Source of the DNA: Nafulsella turpanensis ZLM-10
GTDB lineage: Bacteria; Bacteroidota; Bacteroidia; Cytophagales; Cyclobacteriaceae
DNA length: 64,000 bases
Direction of reading: 5' to 3'
Assembly (NCBI RefSeq): GCF_000346615.1
Contig: NZ_ANNU01000013.1
Span: forward strand, 80,824 to 144,823
The position numbers and the translations under genes are program-made. Position 1 is the stretch's first letter. Every line of letters starts with the position of its first letter. This document shows, piece after piece, positions 43,270 to 50,694 of this stretch. The notes below the pieces were generated by a model, which did not search any database, was not told the origin of the DNA, and worked only from the letters and a program-made list of their open reading frames with translations.

Positions 43270-45906
43270 TTAGCTGCACTTGCCATCCCCACAGCTTTTG
43301 CACTTCAGGCAACCTTCTTCGAAAATAAGGCCATCCGGGTCACCGCATTTTGGGCATTGCCGGTCCACTGCCTTTGTTCCATCCGGGATAAATTGCTTGA
43401 GGGCACGGCTCACACCATTTTTCCAGGTGTTGATGTTATCTTTATACAAATTGAGGTTCGATACCAGGTCTACCACGTAAGGCAGCGGCATACCATGGCG
43501 GAGCACCCCAGATATCAGCTTGGCATAATTCCAGTACTCCTGGTTAAAGGAGCGGGAAAGCCCTTCGACAATGACGGTGTACCCATCCTTATCGGTATAC
43601 TGAAAATCGTAACGGGAATTCCCCTCGCTGTCTTTTATGCGTCTGATACTGCCCCGGTTCACATATGCCGGAATAGCAAAAGCATCTTCGGCACGGCCGG
43701 TAAAAATCTCATAGGGCTTTCCATTGAGGCAGCCCACGAAGGCCAGCCATTTTTCATAATCGTTCTGGAAACGAATAACTTCTGCCTCCAATACCTGCGG
43801 CCGCACGGGGGCCTTAGTTTCTACAATCTCATTTTTCTCCTCCTCTTTATCTTCTGCCGAAAGTAGTACCCCGTTCCTGGAGCCATCGCGGTATACGGTA
43901 ATGCCCTTCAGGCCCTTTCGCCACGATTCGAGGTATATCTCCCCTACCGTTTCTTCGCTTACATCGGCCGGAAGGTTGATGGTGGAACTGATGCTGTGGG
44001 TAACATATTTCTGCACCACTGCCTGCATTTCCACCCGCTTCATCCAGTCGATTTCACCGGCTGTAGCACCCAAATATGGACTAAGGTTTACATCTTCCTG
44101 TCCGCTTATTTCCATCCATTTTTTTAGTTTTGGGTGGTAGACGTTAAACTCCTGCCAGCTGTCGCCCTGCTCATCAGTAAAATCGACCCGCACCTTGGGG
44201 TCTGTCGCATTTACTTTTCGGCGGCGTTTGTAGGAAAGCATGAACACCGGCTCAATGCCCGAAGAAGTTTGTGACAGCATGCTAACGGTTCCTGTAGGTG
44301 CCACCGTACTGATGGATATATTCCGGCGGCCATGCTGCAGCATCCGCTCCCACACTCCGGGTAATTCGTAGTGGAGCATCTGGACAAATTCTGACTGTTT
44401 CTCTACCTCGGGGTCAAAGCCTTCGAAGCTGCCCCGCTCTATGGCCATATCAATGGAGCTGTCGAACTCTGCGGTACATTTTACTTTCATTATTTTTTCC
44501 ACCTCCGCAATGGCTTCCGCTGAATCAAACTTTAAATTAAGGGCGGCCAGGGTATCGGCCAGGGCCGTAAAGCCGAGGCCGGTGCGTCGACCTTTTTTGC
44601 CGGTATTGTAGAGCAGTTGCCATGTTTCACGCTCTACTCTCCTGATATGCTCGGGTTCGCAGTCATTGTCTATTTTGGCTATAATCCGCTCAATGGCCTC
44701 CAGCTCCAGGTCTACCAGGTCGTCCATGAGCCGCTGGGCTTCATAGGTAATCTCATAAAACTTTTTAAGGTTAAAGGAAGCCTCGGGTGTAAAGGGTTTA
44801 TCGACAAAGCTGTAAAGATTAATAGCTATCAGGCGGCAGCTGTCCCCCCCCTGCATGGCGATTTCTGAACAGGGATTGGTCGACACATTTTTAAAGCCGG
44901 GGTACAGGCTGGAAGTGGAATACTTATGCTGCCGGTCCCAGAAAATCAGTCCAGGTTCTGCAGTTTTATGGGCACAGCTGATGATGGTATTCCATAAATC
45001 CCGGGCCTTTACGGTTTTGTTGTACTGCTGGTCGGCCGATTCGAGCGGCCAGCGGTGCGTATACTCTTCGTCACGCTCCACCTTCTCCATAAACTCATCC
45101 GACAGCCGTACCGATATGTTGGCACCGGTAACTTTGGAGAGGTTCTGCTTGATTTTTATAAAATCCTCCACATCGGGGTGGGCAATGTCCATGGTCATCA
45201 TGAGGGCACCACGGCGGCCATTCTGTGCCACTTCGCGGGTAGTATCGGAGAAGCGTTCCATAAAGGAAACAGCCCCGGTCGTAGTACCTGCCGCATTGGC
45301 TACCTTTGCCCCTGCCGGTCGCAGGTTCGATATATCGATACCTACCCCGCAGCGACGTTTGAAGAGCTGGGCCATCTGCTGGTCGGTATGGAAAATGCCT
45401 CCGTAGGAGTCATATACTTCGGGCAATACTACACAATTGGAGAGTGAAGCCAGCATATAAGGATTACCGAGGGCAGACATTATACTCCCCTGTGGAATGA
45501 GCTGCCGAAACTGTCGAAACATTCGGTAAATGCCCCACTCGTCGAGCCGTTCGCGAACTTGGCCATAAGCCGAGAGCCGGGAATACTGCTCCGGCGCTAC
45601 CCGGTATTTTTGCTCAATACGAGCGAACGCTCTGGCCATCCGGAGGTGCATATCGTCCGGACTCAGTTCCAGAAAATTCCCATCAGCATCTTTCATGGCA
45701 TATTTGGAAGTCCAGGTGGCTGCTGCCAGCTCATCGCCATCGAAGTAAGCAATGCTGGCTTTCAGCACATCTTCATAAGCAAACTTCCTTGTATCAGGCT
45801 GGCCATCCGAGCCTGGGTTTTCGGGAATGGATTTTACTGCAGCTGTCTTATGCTCAATGGCAGCTGTATCATATTTTAAACTTTCTGAAGAATTAAAAGA
45901 GGTCAT
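43270..45906 (-). CDS. nrdJ: Adenosylcobalamin-dependent ribonucleotide reductase, class II (NrdJ)
   Basis: An 878-residue enzyme from the ATG at 45906 (MTSFNSSESLKYDTAA). The core holds NPYMLASLSNCVVLP, GVGIDISNLRPAGA, NPCSEIAMQGGDSCRLIAIN (active-site Cys), STVAPTGTVSMLSQTSSGIE and a C-terminal redox zinc-ribbon-like tail CPKCGDPDGLIFEEGC...CKSCGDGKC. Class II RNR needs B12 and no oxygen or radical subunit, so it makes deoxynucleotides with or without oxygen. That suits the respiratory flexibility of the locus. No cobalamin riboswitch was recognised upstream. Confidence 0.93.
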   Translation of the reverse strand: MTSFNSSESLKYDTAAIEHKTAAVKSIPENPGSDGQPDTRKFAYEDVLKASIAYFDGDELAAATWTSKYAMKDADGNFLELSPDDMHLRMARAFARIEQKYRVAPEQYSRLSAYGQVRERLDEWGIYRMFRQFRQLIPQGSIMSALGNPYMLASLSNCVVLPEVYDSYGGIFHTDQQMAQLFKRRCGVGIDISNLRPAGAKVANAAGTTTGAVSFMERFSDTTREVAQNGRRGALMMTMDIAHPDVEDFIKIKQNLSKVTGANISVRLSDEFMEKVERDEEYTHRWPLESADQQYNKTVKARDLWNTIISCAHKTAEPGLIFWDRQHKYSTSSLYPGFKNVSTNPCSEIAMQGGDSCRLIAINLYSFVDKPFTPEASFNLKKFYEITYEAQRLMDDLVDLELEAIERIIAKIDNDCEPEHIRRVERETWQLLYNTGKKGRRTGLGFTALADTLAALNLKFDSAEAIAEVEKIMKVKCTAEFDSSIDMAIERGSFEGFDPEVEKQSEFVQMLHYELPGVWERMLQHGRRNISISTVAPTGTVSMLSQTSSGIEPVFMLSYKRRRKVNATDPKVRVDFTDEQGDSWQEFNVYHPKLKKWMEISGQEDVNLSPYLGATAGEIDWMKRVEMQAVVQKYVTHSISSTINLPADVSEETVGEIYLESWRKGLKGITVYRDGSRNGVLLSAEDKEEEKNEIVETKAPVRPQVLEAEVIRFQNDYEKWLAFVGCLNGKPYEIFTGRAEDAFAIPAYVNRGSIRRIKDSEGNSRYDFQYTDKDGYTVIVEGLSRSFNQEYWNYAKLISGVLRHGMPLPYVVDLVSNLNLYKDNINTWKNGVSRALKQFIPDGTKAVDRQCPKCGDPDGLIFEEGCLKCKSCGDGKCS

Positions 45907-46056
45907 GGTGGAGGAGTTAAAGATTATAAAAAAGATAAAATAATTTTTAATCCTGCAGGTTAGCGAGGAGGAAAATACTTCATGCACAAAGCACTGGTTG
46001 AGGTTACCAGTCTGCATAAAAGGGACTTTGTGTAGCAGAAAAGGCTTTATAGTGGT

Positions 46057-46611
46057 TTATCCTGTTTCCGGCCTATCGTCCATTTTCCGCAGGAGCCTCC
46101 TGAATAGTAATTCGTACTCCAGCTTTATCTGTTCCAGAAAAAGGCTCTCGCAACTCCGCAGGCGCTCATACAATTCAGGCAGCACCGCGTCATTAAAGGA
46201 AAGATGGTAACCATGGCACAGATGCCTGATTCTCAAGAAGCCTTCTTTTATAAGCTCATGCTCATATTCCATCAATCTAACCAGCTGCTTCAGGTTGTCC
46301 CCATCCTTAATAGGGGAATATTCTTTTTCTGCCCGCCTGATGGGGTAAAACAGCTTAGCTTCTTCGGATTCCATATGCTCCACAAGCATATTATGGAGCA
46401 ACCTTAAATGCACCAGCACTTCCTCGAGGTGAGGATAATATGAAGTACTGTCCCTACTGATGCTCTCTATTGTCTCCACCAGCGAAGGAAGATCTGTCCA
46501 TAACCTTGTGCGATAGTTTTTTTCCAGGTACTCAATAAGCTGCCCTGCCGCTCCACCTGATAGAGTAAAGGAAATATGAGCTTCCCTAGCGTGCTCTGTG
46601 CTACTGTCCAT
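46057..46611 (-). CDS. Hemerythrin-like protein
   Basis: A 184-residue protein from the ATG at 46611 (MDSSTEHAREAHISF). The middle and end resemble the four-helix hemerythrin part of RIC: YYPHLEEVLVHLRLLHNMLV, EHMESEEAKLFYPIRRAE, LMEYEHELIKEGFLRI and LFLEQIKLEYELLF, with His/Glu ligands for a di-iron site. The ScdA_N Cys-Cys motif is absent. A role in NO or O2 binding or Fe-S protection is inferred. It is divergent from the Crp/Fnr gene and shares its palindromes. Confidence 0.75.
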   Translation of the reverse strand: MDSSTEHAREAHISFTLSGGAAGQLIEYLEKNYRTRLWTDLPSLVETIESISRDSTSYYPHLEEVLVHLRLLHNMLVEHMESEEAKLFYPIRRAEKEYSPIKDGDNLKQLVRLMEYEHELIKEGFLRIRHLCHGYHLSFNDAVLPELYERLRSCESLFLEQIKLEYELLFRRLLRKMDDRPETG

Positions 46612-46710
46612 ACCGATTGTTTTAATTGAGGTCTTCAGGCCCCTATGAGTAACTGTTCTGCTAAAGCAAAATGCCACCGGATTGCTCCATTATACCAGGG
46701 TTGATTAGAA

Positions 46711-46805
46711 GTCCCTGTCAAAAATTGGCAGGGACAGCAAAACAGGTGTATAGGTGTAATGAATAGAAATTCCCTGAATTATACAGGTGTCCTTTAACAC
46801 CTATA
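46711..46805 (-). promoter_or_regulatory. Inverted-repeat leader between the hemerythrin and Crp/Fnr genes
   Basis: A 9-bp hairpin GTCCCTGTC / GGCAGGGAC lies at 46711-46735. Three direct AGGTGT copies (46744, 46752, 46785) face a single complementary ACACCT (46797-46802), so alternative hairpins are possible. All of it lies within the predicted untranslated leader of the hemerythrin gene. Confidence 0.45.
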
Positions 46806-46833
46806 GCCCTCAGGTATAGAAGCGATACTTATG

Positions 46834-46899
46834 CAAAATAAAGCTTATCATTTGCCCGGATTATGATTTGAATCATTTTATAACAATGACTTTTATCAT
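46834..46899 (-). promoter_or_regulatory. Crp/Fnr-type promoter of the hemerythrin gene
   Basis: Minus-strand use of the two shared palindromes (46886-46899 distal, 46863-46876 proximal), then a 21-bp spacer to TTATTTTG (plus CAAAATAA, 46834-46841). The spacing is 1 bp shorter than in the other promoters. Confidence 0.5.
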
Positions 46900-46929
46900 T
46901 TTTATTGGAATCTCCGGTGCGTAAGTTTA
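46863..46929 (+). promoter_or_regulatory. Autoregulatory tandem-site promoter of the Crp/Fnr gene
   Basis: Sites ATGATTTGAATCAT (46863-46876) and ATGACTTTTATCAT (46886-46899) are 23 bp apart. After 22 bp comes TAAGTTTA (46922-46929). The start codon at 46934 coincides with the expected transcription start, so the mRNA may be leaderless. Confidence 0.72.
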
Positions 46930-46933
46930 CAAT

Positions 46934-47530
46934 ATGTTACCTACTACCCTATTAGAAGAATCAGGAGCCAAAAAGCTGCACTTCGCCAAAGATGTTTTTC
47001 TTTTCAATGAAGGCTCGGAAGCCAGCTTTTACTGGCAGGTGATGGATGGCTCTATAAAAATGGCCAACTACAGTAAGGATGGGCAGGAATTTACTCAAGG
47101 TATTTTCAAGGCCGGGGAAAGTTTTGGTGAGCCTCCCCTCTTTTCGGGCTTCCCTTATCCCAGTAATGCAGTGGCTGTTACAGAGTCATTTGTGTGGAAA
47201 TTATCGAAAGATAAGTTCTTTGAAATTCTTGCCCATAATTTTGAGCTACACCTGCAGTTTACCCGCAGCCTCTCCGAAAGGCTCCACTACAAGGCTATGA
47301 TTATGAAGGAGATCTCCAGCCACGATCCGGAACACCGCATCCTAACGCTTATCGATTACCTGAAAGAAAAAGAAAGCAGCCCTTATGGTTATTACGAAGT
47401 TCCTTTTACTCGCCAGCAAATTGCCGATATGACCGGACTGAGGGTAGAAACGGTTATCCGGAGTATCAAATCTTTAGAGCAGAAAGGAAAAGTAAGCATA
47501 CAAAGGCGCAAAGTTTACCGCAAGGTGTAG
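46934..47530 (+). CDS. Crp/Fnr-family transcription regulator (DNR/NNR-like, no cysteine)
   Basis: A 198-residue regulator. Residues 15-110 are a cyclic-nucleotide-binding-type beta barrel (LFNEGSEASFYWQVMDGSIK), followed by a long dimer helix and a winged HTH: RQQIADMTGLRVETVIRSIKSLEQ (quoted across two helices), ending KVSIQRRKVYRKV. The recognition helix keeps the Glu-x3-Arg pair that reads TGA/TCA half-sites in FNR-type proteins. There is no cysteine at all, so an FNR [4Fe-4S] oxygen switch is excluded. A heme or NO-sensing DNR-like mode or another signal is inferred. Its own promoter has two sites, and nine further promoters in the window carry similar ones. Confidence 0.9.
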   Translation: MLPTTLLEESGAKKLHFAKDVFLFNEGSEASFYWQVMDGSIKMANYSKDGQEFTQGIFKAGESFGEPPLFSGFPYPSNAVAVTESFVWKLSKDKFFEILAHNFELHLQFTRSLSERLHYKAMIMKEISSHDPEHRILTLIDYLKEKESSPYGYYEVPFTRQQIADMTGLRVETVIRSIKSLEQKGKVSIQRRKVYRKV

Positions 47531-47835
47531 TCGACAGCTCTTATGAACTTCAGCCTGGCGATAAGAAATCACCTGTAGCTGCTTTTGTTCAATCCCACCT
47601 GGTTGTTTCTGTCGGTGTAAACAGGGCGCTCATGAAATCTGGCCGCACTCCGAAACAGCATTTAAGACAATGAATATCAGAAACTCTTATTTCGAGAAAT
47701 TGAATTAATGTTCCTACAGAAAGTAATTGGCCAAGGTAAACTTTTTTTCACGTTATTTCATCAGTAACATAGGTGCTTGCTGAAAACAGTTAAGGGGCTT
47801 TAATGGTATTATTTATATAATAAAACCAATTAGAG
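47531..47835. other. Intergenic, no gene seen
   Basis: About 305 bases between the regulator and carbonic anhydrase genes. There is no regulon palindrome and no good hairpin. The AT-rich stretch at 47800-47830 may be the carbonic anhydrase promoter region. Confidence 0.5.
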
Positions 47836-48681
47836 ATGAAAAAAAACAGGAAAAACAAAAACGACAATACGCAATTCTTTAGCAGGCCTTTCTTTGCCTT
47901 TTTACTGATGGCGGCTGTAATGATGGGCTGCGGAGGGGCCGAAGAGGGGGAGGTAGCAGCTGAAGAAGAAGTGTTTGATGAACCGACCGCAGTGGAAGAG
48001 GAAGAACCTGCAGCTGAGCTATGGAACTATGAAAATGCCAATTGGGAGGAAATAGAAAATACAGATTGTGCCACTAATGTACAGTCGCCGGTTAACATTA
48101 TACCCGATGATGCCATTCCGGCACTACTGGACGACATTGAATACAATTATGAGCCTTTCCCGATGACCATTGTAGATAATGGCCACACCATTCAGGCTTA
48201 CGGGGCAGAAAACAGCACTATTGTGCTGGATGAGAAAGACTATAAGTTTTTGCAACTACATTTTCATGCACCGTCAGAACATGCTGTAGAAGGAGAACAC
48301 TTTCCTATGGAAATGCACCTCGTGCACCAGGAGGTTGGAAGTGACGACCTGGTAGTGCTGGGAATTTTCATTGAAGAAGCCGAAGAAGTAAATCCATTTC
48401 TTGAAAAGATTTTCGCGGAACTTCCGGACGAAGAAGGTGTACCGGTTGAAACGGAGGTAGAAATCACACTATCTGACTTTATTCCGCCCTCCCAGAAATA
48501 TTATACCTACATTGGTTCCCTTACTACTCCTCCCTGTACTGTAGGAGTTAACTGGATATTATTCGAAGAGGCTATTCCTGCCTCAGCAGAGCAAATTGCG
48601 CAATTTAAAGCCCTGTATTCAAACACCGCAAGACCGCTACAGGAGTTGGAAAACCGGAGAGTGTTTACCACAATGGAATAG
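47836..48681 (+). CDS. Alpha-type carbonic anhydrase, lipoprotein
   Basis: A 281-residue protein: basic start, hydrophobic signal and lipobox (FLLMAAVMMGCGG), an acidic Glu-rich linker of about 45 residues, then an alpha-carbonic anhydrase domain. WNYENANWEEI and QSPVNI open the fold. Zinc ligands are in QLHFHAPSEHAVEGEHFPMEMHLVH (split here: LHFHAPSEH and EMHLVH), and SLTTPPCTVGVNW closes it. It hydrates CO2 outside the inner membrane. The linker resembles that of the cytochrome c lipoprotein at 11454. Confidence 0.93.
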   Translation: MKKNRKNKNDNTQFFSRPFFAFLLMAAVMMGCGGAEEGEVAAEEEVFDEPTAVEEEEPAAELWNYENANWEEIENTDCATNVQSPVNIIPDDAIPALLDDIEYNYEPFPMTIVDNGHTIQAYGAENSTIVLDEKDYKFLQLHFHAPSEHAVEGEHFPMEMHLVHQEVGSDDLVVLGIFIEEAEEVNPFLEKIFAELPDEEGVPVETEVEITLSDFIPPSQKYYTYIGSLTTPPCTVGVNWILFEEAIPASAEQIAQFKALYSNTARPLQELENRRVFTTME

Positions 48682-48720
48682 CACAGGACAAAGAAAAGTG
48701 AAATAAGTCCGAAATTTATG

Positions 48721-48759
48721 AGCAAGGAAAGCATTTCAGATGCTCCCTTGCTTTTTTTA
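48721..48759 (+). terminator. Intrinsic terminator after carbonic anhydrase
   Basis: AGCAAGGAAAGCAT pairs with ATGCTCCCTTGCT (48721-48752) and is followed by seven T, 40 bp after the stop. Confidence 0.85.
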
Positions 48760-48849
48760 CGACCTCAAGGTCGAACTGATTAAAGCCCTAAACCTGCCCT
48801 CACTTCCGTCCATTTTAGTAAAGAGAAGCAACTTCAATGATAATACAAG

Positions 48850-48958
48850 CTCCCTTGAGCCGCCGACACTAATTAAAATAACCAGCCTGCGTATAGGTTT
48901 CATTGTTCGAAGCATCAGGCCTTTAGAACAGGAAGGAAAGGTTAACACTTCCTGCTGA
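48850..48958 (+). pseudogene. Decayed fragment of a Crp/Fnr HTH
   Basis: The frame reads TSLRIGFIVRSIRPLEQEGK (48881 onward), matching TGLRVETVIRSIKSLEQKGK of the regulator at 46934-47530, then ends at a stop after NTSC. At the DNA level the similarity covers about 70 bp. The key Glu of the recognition helix is lost. Upstream similarity fades. The surrounding 48760-49112 has no other gene. Confidence 0.72.
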
Positions 48959-49112
48959 AACCTCAGCGCTACGATCAGGCCTGGTTTTATTAAAGAAAGG
49001 CAAGGGTAAACTTGCCCGGGTTAAACTATTTTGCTTTTGTTTTATTGTCTTTAATAAAAATTCGGGCTGCATCGCAGTAACTACAGGTCTTAAAAGAAGA
49101 AACCCTCGATAA

Positions 49113-50180
49113 ATGAATTTTTTAAATCTGGAATCCTTAGCCACTCCATGGCTGGCAGGTGTATTTTTAGCTGGCGCCGTTATCGTATGGCTGGCCGGTT
49201 TTAAACTTTCCGTCTATGCCAATGCCATCTCTAACAGAACAGGTATAGGCAAGGTTTTTATAGGGGCTTTAATGTTAGGTGCCATTACTTCCCTTCCTGA
49301 GGTAGCAACCACCCTGGTGGCAACCTTTCGGAATAATGTGTCGCTTGCAGTCAACAACATTATTGGTGGTGTGGCTTTTCAGGTTGCCATTCTGGCTGTT
49401 GCCGACTACTTCGTGAAGCATGTGGGGGTCACTACCCTTCTCCGGAGAGGCATTATTTTACTACAGGCACTCCTCCTCATTTCTATTTTGTGCATTACCA
49501 TTATAGGGGCACTGGTAACCGATGTAGCAATCCTTGGTATAGGCCTCTCGATATGGATCATTCTCCTGAGCGGGATATTATCTTTTTACCTGATTAAGAA
49601 AAATCAGGGAACGGGCGTTTTCCTTGAGCTTCAGGATCCGGCTAAAAAGAAATTTATTTCCAACCATACTGTTGATGAGGAAGACCAGGAGGAAATGGGC
49701 AATTCCCTCTCAGATGCTAAGCTTTATACCTTTACTTTTCTTCTGGCCCTGGGAGTTTTGGTAGGCGGCTTTTTTTGCGCCCGTGCTGCCGATGTGCTGG
49801 CGCATAAAACCGGTCTGGGCTCCAGTTTTATGGGTGTTTTCTTTCTGGCCATTGCCACCTCTCTTCCTGAGTTAAGCACCAGCATTTCTGCCATGCGTAT
49901 CCGGCAGTACGATCTTGCCTTCAGCGATATTTTCGGAACCAATATTTTCGACATTCTCCTGATTTGCCTGATTGATCTGGTATATTCCCAGGAGCTGGTT
50001 ATGAATAAAATTGAAGATTTTTCAGTAATTGGAGCTGCCCTGGGCATTATATTAACCTCCATTTTCCTGGTGGGTATTCTGCTAAAATCCAGAAAGCGCA
50101 TTGGAAACTTTGGACTGGATTCCTTATTAGTTATGGTGGTCTACCTGGCTGGTTTGTTCCTGCTCTACTCCCTCAAATAA
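49113..50180 (+). CDS. Sodium/calcium exchanger family (CaCA) membrane protein
   Basis: A 355-residue protein with ten or so helices and two alpha repeats: GALMLGAITSLPEVATTLVA and FFLAIATSLPELSTSISAMR, with the acidic ion-binding Glu in SLPE, plus FSDIFGTNIFDILL in the second. The central cytoplasmic loop is acidic (DEEDQEEMG). It probably exports Ca2+ or another cation in exchange for Na+ or H+. It stands alone on the plus strand. Confidence 0.9.
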   Translation: MNFLNLESLATPWLAGVFLAGAVIVWLAGFKLSVYANAISNRTGIGKVFIGALMLGAITSLPEVATTLVATFRNNVSLAVNNIIGGVAFQVAILAVADYFVKHVGVTTLLRRGIILLQALLLISILCITIIGALVTDVAILGIGLSIWIILLSGILSFYLIKKNQGTGVFLELQDPAKKKFISNHTVDEEDQEEMGNSLSDAKLYTFTFLLALGVLVGGFFCARAADVLAHKTGLGSSFMGVFFLAIATSLPELSTSISAMRIRQYDLAFSDIFGTNIFDILLICLIDLVYSQELVMNKIEDFSVIGAALGIILTSIFLVGILLKSRKRIGNFGLDSLLVMVVYLAGLFLLYSLK

Positions 50181-50279
50181 AGCTTTACGTTTCGATTAAT
50201 GCATTACTTTAATAATAAAAATGATGCCGGGCCAGGATTACCAGGGGGGCAACATTTTTATGTAGTAACCAATAAGGTG

Positions 50280-50582
50280 TTAATCTGCTTTTTCTTCGGC
50301 TGCCTCTCCCAGTTCAACGATATCGCCTTCTTTAAATAAGACATTTTGCATGATGGCTCTCCACTTTGGCTTTTTTCTCAGCAGAAATTCCAGGTCCATG
50401 GCAAAATGCTTGAACTCTTCTTCCTGGGCATTCTTCATTATGCTTTTGGCTTCTTCGTCTTTCTCTACCGACTTGTGTTGTTCATACCAGTCAATGGCTT
50501 CCGCTTCTTCAATAACGCCTTTGATCATTCGTGCGAAAGTTCTTGTTTCTTCGGGCAGCTCATGGTATTACTCAAATCCCAT
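50280..50582 (-). pseudogene. Encapsulin-type ferritin-like protein (EncFtn), N-terminus interrupted by a stop
   Basis: The intact part (ATG at 50528, 82 residues) matches the encapsulated ferritin-like family: EEAEAIDWYEQHKS, NAQEEEFKHFAMDLEFLLRK and KWRAIMQNVLFKEGDI, with the metal-binding Glu, Glu and His kept. In frame upstream the sequence YHELPEETRTFAR is the normal family N-terminus, preceded by a TAA at 50568-50570 and by MGFE from an ATG at 50582. A single CAA-to-TAA change would explain this. The product could still start at 50528 but would lack helix 1 in part. There is no encapsulin gene nearby and no C-terminal cargo peptide. Confidence 0.72.
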
Positions 50583-50694
50583 ATACTTGATTCAGGTTTG
50601 GTGAAAAGTAATTCTTCTCCTGATGGAACAGCCTCGTCACTTAAAAGTTTGCTCCGCCATCCGGGTGGTACTTTCCAGCCTGAGAAAACTTAAA

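Noticed and set aside
45907..46056. Possible cobalamin riboswitch before nrdJ, expected for a B12-dependent enzyme
   Set aside because: I could not find the conserved B12-box core or a matching fold in these 150 bases.
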